Counted from the stretch's first letter, positions 1-10,760 are shown. The stretch: 64,000 bases of DNA from Takakia lepidozioides (GCA_030704615.1 CM060731.1:82934756-82998755); one strand, 5' to 3'. Notes: generated from the sequence alone by a model not told the origin. Numbers and translations are program-made.

Positions 1-557
1 GTACGGTTGGGAATTTGCATTGAGTAGTAGGCGAGTGTGTGCACCAAGCATGGCAGGAGGCATTTCCATTGGTGAGTGAGGGGAGTTCAGTGACATCACC
101 TGGACCTCCTGAGTTAGCTCCTTTGGACACATTGCCCATTACCTGGCAACCACCTGACTCAGGGATTTGTTCGCTAGACCTGTTTGGAAGCATAAGCACT
201 GGGCTTGCAGGAGTGTTGCAAGCAGGGATTAAAGTACACAAGTACTTGTATGTGGAGAAGGATGAGATAGCTCGGCGTATTTCTATGCGCCACATCGCCT
301 TGCTCACACACCGATATCCTAAGTTGTTGCCTCTCTCAGCAATTCAAGGGTATCAAAAGGCCTTGCCTGCAGACATTACCTTGCTGGGGGCGGATGATTT
401 GGACCGGCATGGTGCCATTGACTTGGTGATAGCCGGATGGCCTTGCCAAGGACACTCTCCCGCATGTCATGGGAATGGCTTGCATGATGCACGATCGCAT
501 TTGTTTTGGGAGATGTTGCGAGTGTTGCGGGACTTGCAGACGAGGCAAATGCAACCT
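1..557 (+). pseudogene. Fragment of retrotransposon-borne cytosine-5 DNA methyltransferase (copy A)
   Basis: The window opens inside a copy of the same element that is fuller at 9,720-10,270; the two match closely at DNA level throughout. The open frame from 39 shows cytosine-5 methyltransferase motifs in canonical order: motif I (SAM binding) as DLFGSISTGLAG, an acidic strand end YVEKDE, DITLLGADDL (motif III region), and catalytic motif IV as IDLVIAGWPCQGHS with the PCQ cysteine. Motif I has GS where copy B has GG. The catalytic part has no frameshift here, unlike copy B. Homology ends at about 557, before the ENV motif, where LINE sequence on the other strand begins. Motif content is seen directly; retroelement membership is inferred from copy B. 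Confidence 0.8.
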
Positions 558-2631
558 CTAGGCTAAGAGTGTAACCAAGGCTGTCTGCCACCGCTAGAAA
601 TAAGAAGGGGGATAGTGGGCAGCCTTGACGAACCGATCTAAGGAGGGAGAAGGGTTTGGATAAAGCCCCATTGACAATGACCCTGCTGGTGGAAGTGGAT
701 AGAAGGATCCTGACCCACTGACAAAACGATTGCGGGAACCCTATTTTGGCCAGTGCTGCAAGAAGAAAAGACCATTCGACCCTATCGAATGCCTTTTCAA
801 AGTCCAAGAGCACTGGTGCAATAGCCTGTTTCGTTTGCTTTGCGTAATGGGGAATCTCTTGGGCCAGCAGTAAATTATCCATTATGTATCTGCCTTTGAA
901 CCCGTTTGATTCGGTCTGATAAGGGAGGGCAGCAGGGGCTGCAAGCGAAGGGCGAGAGCTTTGGCAATGATCTTGTATGCCACATTCAGCAATGTGATAG
1001 GTCTGTAGTTAGAGAGGTTTGTCCTATCTCCCTTCTTATACAACAATGTAATGACTCTTTGGGACATTGCAGGTGGCATTACCTGACAATGAAACAAGTA
1101 GTTAGCCATAAGGGTGAAGTCACCCGAAATCTCTGGCCAAAGCACTTTGTAGAACTCTGCAGTGATGTCGTCCATGCCTGGGGCTTTATTGTTTTTAAGC
1201 TTGCGTAGCGTTTCTTCCAGCTCATAGTCTGTAAATTCACCCTCCAGTGTCTGCGCCTTATGCCTAGTTAGGATGGAGGGAGTGTGGGCCAGGCAGTCCT
1301 TCTATAGCTGAGAAGGCTCCAGGCTGATGTGAGTGTTGTGGTATAGATTCCCAAAATGAGTGGCTACCAATGTAGCCAGTTCCCTGGGGTGTGAAACCAG
1401 ATTCCCTGAAGCTTGATCGGTCAGTTCCGTGATGTTCTGGACCGCCCTACGAAGCTTGGTTTTTTCAAAGAAATATTTGCTCATTTTCTCTCCCTTGGTG
1501 GACTAGTTCATCCCTGCTTGTAACTTGAGTTGTTTTTCGTCAAGTTGTGATGAACTTCTAGGTTTTTCCGTGCTTCCAGGTATGTGAGGTAGGTGTACTG
1601 TGCTCATCACAACGAGGTGACTCTAGCCTCAGTTGGCAGACCTTAAGGCATTTTGTGAGAGCATGCACTTTGCGTTTTCTTATGGCTGCTAGGGTTTGGC
1701 TCATCCTTTGGCTTTGTATGTTCACCGCTTTGATTTTATCCAGGAAGCGTTCCGCTGGGTTCTGAGATGCGTTTCCTGCTTGTTGCCAGGCGAGGAGTAG
1801 ACCTTTTTTGAACTCTGGCAATTTGAGCATGAGGCTGTTTAGTTTGAACAGGCCTCTCCCTCTTTGCTGAGTATCTTGGATGCGAATGACAGCCGAAATT
1901 GGAGCATGATCAAATCCCTGGGGTATTGGTTGTTGGTGTTGTCGTTTGGTCCATTGAACCAAGTTAAACGAGATATAGGCTCTGTCCAATCGGGCCATCT
2001 GCAAGTGTTCAAGGGCTCTGTTATTTGTCCAAGTGAAAGAGAGGTCAGTGGCCACCTACGAAAGAGGGGCTGCCTCCACCAGGTTGTGGATCTGGGTGCA
2101 ATGTAGCCAGTGATCCACGTCCTCTATGTTTGACTTAGGCCCACTCTCACCTCTTCTATCCTGTGGAGATTCTATCATGTTGAAGTCCCCCATGATGATC
2201 CAACTGTGAGCTGACATTTTGTCCGAGAGACTGGACCAAAATTGGCTTCTGTCAGAAGAATTATTTGGCGCATAAATCTTAACCAGACCCAACGTGCCTG
2301 TGTTGTTTGGGAGTTTTAGGGCACAAAATTGGAGACGTCCAGGGATCCAGGATTCTTCAGCTACGAGCAAAGGTTGCAGGGAGGGCAAAAGAAGGATGGA
2401 GGTGCCACCTTGGCTGCCCTAAGAGGTTGGTTTCCAAAGGGCATTGGCCCTTGGCCAGAGGTGATCCGTAAGTAGATTTATTTTTGGTTGGTTCAATTTG
2501 TGTTCTTGTAAAAAGACTATTGAGTCTTTCTGCAGGAATGGATTGAGCCAAGATTTAATCTTGACTCTCTTGAGAGCAGCTGGGTCCATTCCCAGCCCTC
2601 TGATATTCCATGAATGAAGGTCAATTAACAT
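558..2631 (-). pseudogene. LINE ORF2: AP endonuclease plus partial reverse transcriptase
   Basis: ORF2 starts with MLIDLHSWNIRGLG, the N-terminal motif of APE-type endonucleases, followed by IVFLQEHK (catalytic Glu region). Open pieces continue with GLVKIYAPNN and IIMGDFNMI (2,388-2,056), ARLDRAY and GFDHAPIS (2,055-1,558; usual motif SDHxPI), then RT fragments: LLYKKGD, NYRPITLLNVAYKIIAKAL (1,175-882), and VLLDFEKAFDRVEW with RQGCPLSPFLFLAVAD (882-558). The YxDD catalytic region is not present because the element is cut at 558. Frameshifts and stops separate the pieces. The sequence style is plant L1 clade. Confidence 0.8.
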
Positions 2632-2880
2632 TGGTCAGGCTGAGAAGGCTGGGGCTGGGAGCCCCAATTGATGGCCTTGGAGGATCAAAGTAGAACTTAA
2701 CACGACGATCTTTGGGATGGAGAGATTTGACCCGGGAGTAATTGGTTGGGGCTTTGCGGTTTGTCCTCTTAATTTCCACAAACAGCACAGAAAGGTTTTG
2801 TTTGGCATCTTGAGTGAGGGGAGTATTGACATGAGAGAATTGGTCACTTGAAACAGGGTCAATTGTCAGGAGATAATAGC
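2621..2880 (-). pseudogene. C-terminal end of LINE ORF1, overlapping the ORF2 start
   Basis: Reading leftward, a frame ending RRVKFYFDPPRPS...LTNVN stops at a TGA that overlaps the ORF2 ATG: the sequence ATGTTAATTGA (about 2,621-2,631) holds both. The frame is lysine- and arginine-rich upstream (VEIKRTNRKAP). An ORF1 stop overlapping the ORF2 start suggests coupled translation (re-initiation) in the intact element. This is inferred from arrangement only. Confidence 0.45.
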
Positions 2881-3362
2881 AGCCTGTTCCGGATAAAAGG
2901 TACTTTTAAGGATGGAGGTGAGCAGAGGATCAGCTTGAAGATATGAAGGAATAATGATGGACGGGAGAGTCTGCCGAGCCAATTTTCTCGCTGAAGATGG
3001 CTTTTTCAGACATAATAACCAACATCTGTAAGGATCAGAAGAGAGTACTTGGAATAAAATGCATGGCGAGGTGCAGGGGAGAACCTGGATTTGTGGGTTT
3101 GTTGACTCAGTGACGCAGAGAGGGGTATTGTGTCCTACTTGAGGCATAGTGTTGTTGAAGCTGTTGCTGAGTTGAGGGGAGATGTGCAGCTCACTCGAGC
3201 TTCATCTTGTATGTGTTGAGTCTGAAGGTCTGCGAGAGGTTCTTCATCTGAGGAAGATCCCGATGATGGTGGTTTGACACCCGCCAGATGGTCCCTCGTT
3301 CTTTGAAGTTCCATTCTACGTGTGTCATCGTCAATCTCTGCTTCAATTATTGCCCCTAGAAT

Positions 3363-4381
3363 CTAGAATGCATTGATTAGGGTATCCTGATTTCTGATTT
3401 GGAGTTTGTGACCTCCGCATGGAGTGTCAAGACCAAGTTCATGAACCCATAGACCACCCATGGGAGGGTCAAGATGATAGATGTCTGCCTCCTCCAACAG
3501 AGCCAGCACATGAGTAGATGGCTTACAGCTTAGCCCTGGATGTTCTTCTAGGTATGCTCCCCAATAGATTTTGGTGGTTTCTGTCAAAAGGTAGTGTGGC
3601 TGGTAGGCCCTGAAGAACTCCTGGATTTTGTTTTTGATCATAGAATCAGGGCATCCATTGGGTGGACAAGTTCTCATGAACTGTCTTACATCTTCCGTGG
3701 TAATCCATAGTGATTCAACACATTCCCAGTCATCCGAGGTGATGAGGATTGATGGAGAGTTCCCTTGCCCGAAGATGATTGGAGTGATACATACTGCAGA
3801 TGGCTCGCCAAAGGTTTGTAGGGCCGAACAGCCTTTTATATCCAACCTTGGAAAGGAGGTTTGTTTAAGACAGATCTTTGCAAAGGTCGGATAATTGGCG
3901 ATTCCGGTAAGAATTTTGGGTGATTGCACCATCATTGAAGGATGGCCTTTGGGGGCAGAAAGGGGTGATCGATTCTGCACTTTGGTTTTGCCTTTGTCCT
4001 TGTGCCCCTTCGTGTGGTTGTGGGTGCTTGTGCCTGCTTCCAGATACATAGGATTCATGTCGTTTCCACGAGGGTTTTAATATGTTTTTTTTAATGAACT
4101 GCAGGTGATCAGTAGGGGTAGCAGCTGGTGGCTAAACTTGAGAATGTTGTCTTGGAAGCTGGGCTCTGTTGTTGAGGTGGTCCTGAACAGGAGCAATGAT
4201 GCCTTGTGGAGAAGACACAAAGTTGGTGGATCTGGGACGTATGATGGGCGAGCGTTTCCTCTTTCATGTAGGGCAATTAACCTTAGTATGTCCCATTTGT
4301 CCACAGTTGAAGCACGCTGATGAGGAGCAGTCTTCAATGAGGCGAATAGTGTAGTAGTTACCTGTCATGGTTTTAGACATG
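3363..4381 (-). pseudogene. LINE ORF1 (nucleic-acid-binding protein), disrupted
   Basis: The frame opens with an ATG near 4,381. It soon encodes a CCHC zinc knuckle, CFNCGQMGHTKVNC (about 4,265-4,320), followed by an in-frame TGA and a basic stretch KRKRSPIIRPRS. A second open part, 4,058-3,363 (231 codons), continues with a folded-looking domain containing WECVESLWITTEDVRQFM. ORF1 proteins of plant L1 elements bind LINE RNA and commonly carry such a knuckle. The family assignment rests on the knuckle and on position upstream of ORF2; the 231-codon part is not individually recognised. Confidence 0.6.
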
Positions 4382-6138
4382 GTTATCTAGAATTACCTAC
4401 TTCTAGTTAACTAGGACATTTTAGATATTTATATTTATATTTTGTGTGTTGGGACTTCATTTGGTCTCACATGCCAAGTGAGGTGTCGAGCCTCACTTGG
4501 GACATGGGGATAGGTTTTTCCCTTGTGAGGATAGAGGAGGCTCATCTTCTTGTAGTTGAGCCTCCATGAGCCTCTCTCACCTCCATAGCTCTAGGTATCG
4601 AGAGGGAGTGTGGTGAGGGCTTTGTAGGGTGGATTCCCTTAGCAAGGGTGCCCTTGGCTTGACTTAGTTTATGTGATTGAGTGGATTCATGAGTGGAGGG
4701 TTTCCATTATGTTCACTTCCATTATCACTACAAGAAGACCACCTTATGCTTGTGAGTGCGGAGTGTAAGGATAGTTTTGCACTTGTGTTGGTGTACACCA
4801 AGGAGTGAGAGAGCTAGGAAAAGCTCAAGCATCTCACAAGGCTTGCAAGGTGTTGCAAGGGAGAGTGTGTTTGCATTACATCAAGGAGGTGGAGAGCTCA
4901 AGGAGAGAGCTCTTGAGTTACAAGTCTTTGCAAGTATTGCAGGGAGAAAGTCTTGTTTGTGTGGAAGCAAAGGTTTGAAAGTTTGAGAAGAAGGAGCGCC
5001 ATCTCTTGTATCTTAAGTGTTGTGACAACCATTTGCCAAGGAAGTGGCTTCTATGGTGAAAAGAATGCATTGAGGGTTTGTAGAAGCATTATTGTGCACC
5101 AAGGGTTTGAGAGCTTGGAAAAGAGCTCTTGCATCACAAGAGAAGCGTCTTGTATGTGAAGAAGATAGACACTAGGGTTTCAAGAGCAAGCTCTAGTTGT
5201 TTATGGTGTGAAAGAGAAGCCAAAGAGCGGCACATGCTTGGGTTAGAAACACCATAGAAGGAGTACAACAATGATAGCTTGAGGAGCATTGAGTAGCTCA
5301 TGAGAAGCTAAGAAGTGGTTGTTTTATCCATGGTGAAATGAAGCCAAGTGGGGTTTCATTTGGTTGACAAACAAGCAAGCTAAGGCGCTAGAAGGGAGTG
5401 CTTTTGCTAGTCTATGAGTTCTTGGATTGCTCTTGGTGAAGCAAGTGGTTGACCAAGCAAGTGGCGCATGTGTGGAGCATGATTTCCAAGTGCGGCTTTC
5501 AACTTCAAGCTTGAGGAGAGCTAGAAGGTGAAGGGAACAAGTCATTATTTTGTGTATGAGGTGATACTTATGTGGAGCATGTTTTCAGCCATTGAGGCTT
5601 CTATTTTCAAGCCTTGGAGAGCAAGAAGAAAGGAAAAGGGCTGATTTCCACTCAGGTGAAGGAAAAGCAGTTGTAGAGCACATGTTTGAGTTGGGGTTTC
5701 AACCTTAAGCTTAAGGAGAGCACGACTCTTGAGCTAGTAAGTGAAGGGACTTGAATCTTCCTCTTTGCATGAGATGGAGATGTATTGATGCTTGGAGAAG
5801 CAACACATAAAAGCCAAGAATGGAGCATGTGTGTGGATGGCCAAAGGAGAGCACATGAATGAGTGCAAGACTTGGTTGTTTGTCAAATGAGGTAAAACGC
5901 TTGATTCTTGAGCTCCAAAGAGAAGTGAAGCTTGTTGTGTGGCAAATGCATTGCTAGGTGAGATGGAATCAAGCTTGGTTGTGGCTTGAGGTGAAGAAGA
6001 TCAAGGTAGTTTGCCTTGGTATCTCATAGAAGTCATGGATGCTTGAGGAGGACAAGCATGAAGCTCAAGGAAGCCCAAACCCTAGCTTGGAATGCACAAA
6101 CCCTAGCATGAGATGCACATGAAACCCTAGGTTCATGG

Positions 6139-6258
6139 GAACAGTCACCAAAATGTGGGAACTGTCACCGTAGTCTGGGAACCGTCACCGTAGTTTGGGA
6201 ACCGTCACTGTAGTTTGGGAACGGTCACCGTAGTCTGGGAACGGTCACTATAGGCTGG
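6139..6258 (+). repeat. Six tandem 20-bp units upstream of a TATA box
   Basis: Six head-to-tail copies of a 20-bp unit, consensus GAACCGTCACCGTAGTTTGG, differ by a few bases each; the first is the most diverged. The array ends about 13 bp before the TATA box at 6,272. Such arrays in U3 regions of plant LTRs often act as enhancers; that role is inferred here. Confidence 0.85.
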
Positions 6259-6271
6259 GAACATAGTGACA

Positions 6272-6277
6272 TATAAA
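6272..6277 (+). promoter_or_regulatory. Candidate TATA box of the methyltransferase element
   Basis: TATAAA in the context gacatataaaggcaatatag, directly after the 20-bp array and upstream of the 66-bp repeats. Transcription would start around 6,300-6,310. No experimental support. Confidence 0.45.
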
Positions 6278-6414
6278 GGCAATATAGGGCTTTTGGAGGA
6301 TTTTCAAGGGCCTTTTGGAGGATTGTTTGGGGGATCTTTGGGGAGCTTTTGTAAGGCACTTTGAAGAGCTCTTGAAGAGGTATTTGGATGACTATTTGGA
6401 GGCCTATTTGCGAT

Positions 6415-6700
6415 CCTTGAAGGCCAAGTTTTGGCAAGTTTTTGGAGCCTTGGAAGGCTATGTGGAGGACCATTTGGGGTCTTTGAAGGCCAAGTTTTGG
6501 CAAGTTTTTGGAGCATTTGGAAGGCTATGTGGAGGACCATTTGGGGTCTTTGAAGGCCAATATTTGGCAAGTTTTTGGAGCCTTTGGAAGGCTATTTGGA
6601 GGGCTGTTTAGGGTCCTTGGAGGCCGATATTTGGCGAGCTTGAGGAGTCTTTGGCGACTTGTTGAAGGACTATTTGGGGTCCTTGAGGGCCGAGATTTGG
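6415..6700 (+). repeat. 66-67 bp tandem repeats in the leader
   Basis: Units beginning ggccaagttttggcaagtt recur at about 6,422, 6,488 and 6,555, with two more diverged copies to about 6,700. A 66-bp unit is 22 codons, so a frame here reads as a periodic peptide (KAKFWQVFGALEGYVEDHLG), but the periodicity shifts frame between copies. I read it as an untranslated transcript repeat. Confidence 0.7.
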
Positions 6701-7439
6701 CAGGCTCTTGGGGCCTTGGTGTACTGTTTGGAGTACCATTGTCCAAGCTTTGGGAGTCTTAGTGAGATTGTTTGAGAGACATCTTGAGGGATCTTAGAGA
6801 GTTATTTGAGAGATCCTTGAAAGGTCTTGTCTATTGCTTAAGCAAGAGAGTGTGGAGATAGGGTAGTGGGATGAGAGCATGTTGTGATAGGAATTGCTTT
6901 AGTCTCTCTTCCTTGTAGTCTTCCACCCTCTCTGTAGGCCAAAACCTTTCCGTAGGTGGAGGCAAGAGTCAGTCCGGGTTTGAGCTGGGGTGTCTTGCAG
7001 GAGTGACACTGTGGAGTGTTTTTGGTGTGGGGGAGTTACTGTTTTGATTTCCTTGTGTTTGGATCCCCTCCACGCATGCATGCTTGACTGTGCGTCATGT
7101 TAGTTTTGTGTGGGCGCTTGTTTTCATAGGAGGTTGGTCCGGATTTGATCATCGGTCAATCTTAGAGCGTGATGTCGATGGTGAGGCTGGGGTGATGACC
7201 AGTCAGATCATCATTGTTCTATTATGGTGAGGCTGGGTTGATGACCAGCAGACCATAGGATTGCTTGCGGTGGCTGCAGGTGCAGGTACAGGTCTACATT
7301 AGAAACCTATTATTCCTGCTTGAACCAGTAGCCGCAACAGGTTCTCTCCCGGTTACCTTGTAGAAAGTGGGGATTAGAGATAGGTTGACAACCGGTTGGG
7401 TTGTGAGTTTTCATCACGGAGGTGCCACCAGTTGTTGAG

Positions 7440-8057
7440 ATGAGTGCCGGTACGAGCACCAGCGATACTAGTGGGTACACAAGACGAGGTGTGCGGTTTA
7501 GGCCACCTTCACCTTCAGTGTCTTCTGAGGAAGGTTCAGACTCGGAGTCAGGAGGATTCTCGCCGAGGGTGCAAGTCATTTCCGTGCCATTGTTGTGGGA
7601 CACGATGGAGGAGATGTATGGAGCTACCAAGGGGCCACGTAGGTACTCTGGAGCTGTGGGCACCATCGAGCTTGATGACTTCATACAAGAGTTTGACAGT
7701 TGGTGTGATTTGCAGCAAATGCGCAATCCACAACTGTTTACGCCTTTTATGGCGTGGAAGGGGGCTATTCCAGTACCAAGGGTGCGGGATGCAACTCTCC
7801 TACAAGTGGACCAACCCACCTTAGCAAATGTGTTTTTGCTGGCAAAGCGGATAGAGCTCAATGTGATGGAGGAGCGAGTGGTCATGGTGGGGTTTGGCAA
7901 GAAGACACAACAAAGTAGGGCTCCTAGCCAACAACAACCACTATCCCAACGTGTTCAAGGCAACAAGGAAGCTCAGGTGAAGCCGAGGAAAGGACAGAGA
8001 GGATCTCAGATGCAGAGGTCTCTTCCTCATTCTCAGGCCAACAACAGTCGGGTGTGA
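7440..8057 (+). pseudogene. Gag-like protein of the methyltransferase retroelement
   Basis: The start is the ATG at 7,440 (MSAGTSTSDTSGYTRRGV). The N-terminus is Ser/Glu-rich, then LDDFIQEFDSWCDLQQM looks like the first helices of a retrotransposon capsid, and LANVFLLAKRIELNVMEERVV resembles the end of a capsid C-terminal domain. The capsid between them is much shorter than usual, so an internal deletion around FMAWKGAIPVP is likely. A two-base duplication (gtgtgac near 8,054) ends the frame at a TGA and shifts the downstream zinc-knuckle region into another frame. A basic Gln/Arg-rich tail precedes the shift. Assignment as Gag comes mainly from the knuckles and protease that follow. Confidence 0.65.
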
Positions 8058-9331
8058 CTTATTGGGATTGTGGAGGACCCCATGTCAAGAAGGATTGCCC
8101 GGAGAGAGGCAAAGGGTCGGTACAGGCACAGCCTACACAACTACAGTGTGGGCATTGTGGAAAGTATGGGCATGAGGAGGCCCATTGTTATGGCTTGCAT
8201 CTTGAGCTACGGCCAGGCCAGTTCCAAGGGAACAATGGTGGTCGAGGACGAGGCAATGTAGTCCCGAGAGGTAGAGGAGGCAGAGGTCGGGGTGGAGGTC
8301 GTAACCAAAACCAAGGAGCACAGGGTCAGGGTCAAGGTCATGACCAAGGCATGGTGGATAGACTTGCCCAGCTAGAGCAATGTCTTGCTGCCATGGCCAC
8401 TACTCATGTTGCGCCAGCTCCAAGGCTTGAGGTTCAAGCCCCACCTGCACAACCTCCTATGCCTAGGGAAGACCAGATTGGTATGGGTTTCATATGTGGA
8501 GCCGCACTTGCAGGGCCATTGCATGTATTGGACTCTGTTGCTGCTGTCACTCAAGCAGCAACGCGTGCTCCTGAGCCAAGAGGAGCGGATGTGGATTTTG
8601 ATCCACAAAGGGGGGAAGCGAGTTGTCAGACAATGCTTCCACAGTCCTTTACATTGGCTAAGACAGTGCCACCTACGTCATCAATGGCACCCACTCGCCC
8701 AAGTGTATCAGCGGTAGAGCCACGAATACCATTGGGGAGAGTTGGTGTGGCTCGGGAAATGCCAGTGGGTGGTGCTGTAAAACAAGGTGCAGCTAGTACA
8801 TTGTTGGGGGCGGCTACGGCGGTTTGCCAAGCTCCATTATTTTCTGCAATGACCATTGCAATGCCGGGGATTCGGCCAGTTGATGTGTTCAGACTAGCAG
8901 CTAGACTCTGTGAGAGTGGTGATGCATCCGTGCTATCTGCGGAGATAGCAGATAAGGTGCAGTCTATGGATGCTTTGGATTCGAGGGTGAAGTCAGCCAC
9001 AGCTGCGCCATGGCAAGCGGCAGCTGTATGGTTGCAGGAGTTGCCAGCTAGGCCAGCCATTGAGCGTAGCATGGTGACTCATGGGGTAGTCCTAGTGGAC
9101 AATCAGGATGGAGTGTTTCAATTGGGTGGCCCAACCGGGAGGAGGTATAGGCCATTGCGGGTCTTGTTGGACTCAGGAGCACAGCCATTGATGTTGGGAA
9201 GAGCAGCAATTGCAGACTTGGGCCTCACGGAGGCGGATTTGAAGCCTTGCCCTTTCCAAATTCAAACATCTTTGGGTGGTTCAGAGAAGGAGCGAGGGAT
9301 TACACGCCATGAGTTCTTCATTCGATTGTAG
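8054..9331 (+). pseudogene. Zinc-knuckle / RGG region and aspartic protease of the retroelement
   Basis: This 425-codon frame continues Gag after the frameshift. Two zinc knuckles appear: the first, YWDCGGPHVKKDC, has lost its first Cys (tat where tgt is expected), and the second, CGHCGKYGHEEAHC, is intact CCHC. A Gly/Arg-rich stretch (GGRGRGNVVPRGRGGRGRGG) typical of RNA binding follows. A low-complexity Ala/Pro linker leads to a retropepsin-like domain near the C-terminus with the active-site motif VLLDSGAQPLMLG. The frame ends at an in-frame TAG (9,329-9,331), after which the same frame continues into the methyltransferase. Gag, protease and methyltransferase thus look like one former polyprotein. 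Confidence 0.75.
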
Positions 9332-10760
9332 CCGGATCATCCTACGGACGGCTCAGTCGTGAGAGCTAAAGCCATTGTTACGGCCGCGATGTCCTATGAT
9401 GTGCTTATTGGTGGGGCTGTGTTGTACCCCATGGGCTTTACTTTGGACTTTTGGGAGGAAACGACATCCTACAGGCCGGAATGGCAGTCAGGAGATGGCC
9501 GACATGCACTGCTCCCAGTGCGGTTTATTGGGAATGTAGCGGTGGATCATAGGAACATGATGCCCACATTGGCTGCATTCTCAGGGGTGGTGGCTTGGGG
9601 TGGTGAGCTCTTGGAGGAAAATAGCCATGCAGATGATAGGCCACCACCTGATGAGGACAAACAATTGGCATATAAGGCTGATTTGCTTCTTCATGTGCCT
9701 GTTCTTATTCCACTGTGGGGTACAGTTGGGAATTTGCATCGAGTAGCAGACGAGTGTGTGCACCAAGCATGGCATGAGGTCTATCCATTGGTGAGTGAGG
9801 GGAATTCAGTGACATCACATGGACCTCCTCAGTTAGCTCCTTTGGACACAGTGCCCATTACCTGGCAACCACCTGACTCAGGGATTTGTTTGCTAGACAT
9901 GTTTGGAGGCATGAGCACTGGGCTTGCAGGAGTGTTGCAAGCAGGGATCAAAGTACGCAAGTACTTATATGTGGAGAAGGATGAGATTGCTCGGCGTGTT
10001 TCCATGCGCCATGTTGCCTTGCTCACACATCAGTATCCTGAGTTGTTGCCTCTCTCAGCAATTCAAGGGTACCAAAAGGCCTTTGCCTGCAGACATTACC
10101 ATGCTGGGGGCGGAGGATTTGGATCGGCATGATCCCATTGACTTGGTGATAGGAGGGTGGCCTTGCCAAGGACATTCTCCCGCAGGTCATGGTAATGGTT
10201 TGTAAGATGCACAATCGCATCTGTTTTGGGAGATGTTGCGAGTGTTGCGTGACTTGCAGGTGAGGCAAGTGCAACCTCCAACTTACATCCTGGAGAATGT
10301 TCCTCTCATGGGGGATTCTCAAACCAGGGTTATGGCCAGTGTACATCAGATCCGGTCATGGATTGGACCAGCTGTATTGTTGGAAGCAGCTGCAGTGGGT
10401 TCACGGGCACATAGGCCTAGGTTGTGGTGGACCAAACTTGTACCACCAGAGTTGCTCAAGAGAGCCTATGATTCCATTCAACGGCCACCCAATCTCACGG
10501 TTGAGGGCATTTTGGACCAAGGGAGGTAACCACAGAGGGTGCGACATGATGACCGTCCACCTCTAGCAGTGGTAAATCGAGTGGGGCAGCCACGTGCAGC
10601 CTTGCCTATGCTCATGAGCTTTCCCTCGTCTCATGCTTTTCAAGACAATGGTCCTGGGTTGATTTGGGACAGTGTGTTACAACAATTGGTGGAGCCCAAT
10701 GCGGATGAGCGAGAGCGGGCAATGGGATTTGCCACGGGCACTAGGGTCAAAGCATGTTCA
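9332..10760 (+). pseudogene. Retrotransposon-encoded cytosine-5 DNA methyltransferase (copy B)
   Basis: The same frame as the protease resumes with VVRAKAIVTAAMSYDVLIGG (end of the protease fold), crosses a linker, and enters a C5-MTase: motif I LLDMFGGMSTGLAG, YVEKDE, DITMLGAEDL, motif IV IDLVIGGWPCQGHSPAGHG (catalytic Cys), motif VI YILENVP, motif VIII RAHRPRLWWTKL, and a C-terminal RAMGFATGT (motif X-like). The order I-IV-VI-VIII-X is canonical, not the rearranged order of plant DRM enzymes, and there are no BAH, RFTS, chromo or UBA domains. Such enzymes transfer methyl from SAM to cytosine C5. This copy is dead: a 1-bp insertion near 10,080, a TAA at 10,203-10,205 (tgc-atg in copy A) and another TAA at 10,527. 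Homology fades at about 10,760. Confidence 0.85.

Larger units (their letters stand above)
558..4390 (-). mobile_element. L1-like LINE, truncated within its reverse transcriptase
   Basis: A two-ORF non-LTR retrotransposon reads leftward. ORF1 starts near 4,381; ORF2 begins at 2,631 and runs through endonuclease and part of the RT. At 558 it stops in mid-RT, just after SPFLFLAVADSLG, and abuts the methyltransferase fragment. The 3' part of ORF2, the 3' UTR and any poly-A tail are therefore missing on the side where a LINE should be most complete. Ordinary 5' truncation does not explain that; a deletion or recombination does. No target duplication was found. Confidence 0.85.
4391..7439 (+). other. 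Long non-coding leader / probable LTR of the methyltransferase retroelement
   Basis: About 3 kb with no convincing protein. The first 1.7 kb is built from degenerate GA-rich phrases (gagcacttgagagc, caagcttgaggagag types) resembling expanded short repeats. Then come a 20-bp tandem array, a TATA box, a 66-bp tandem array and a quieter stretch ending at the Gag ATG. An array next to a TATA box and followed by a leader is what an LTR (U3-R-U5) plus 5' UTR would look like, but the downstream LTR of this element is not in the window, so LTR limits cannot be fixed. No clear primer-binding site (for example TGGTATCAGAGC) was found. Confidence 0.5.

Noticed and set aside
4700-6760. Several 60-100 codon frames in the leader, including a periodic KAKFWQVFGAL peptide
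   Set aside because: Periodic peptides arise from the 66-bp DNA repeat and change frame between units; the other frames have no motif and follow GA-rich simple sequence.
7250-7439. Primer-binding site for initiator Met tRNA
   Set aside because: No TGGTATCAGAGC-like match found by eye in this interval.
9332-10760. Host DNA methyltransferase gene (MET1, CMT or DRM)
   Set aside because: It is preceded in frame by protease and zinc knuckles, has no BAH/chromo/UBA/RFTS domain, has canonical motif order unlike DRM, and occurs twice in 10 kb next to repeats.
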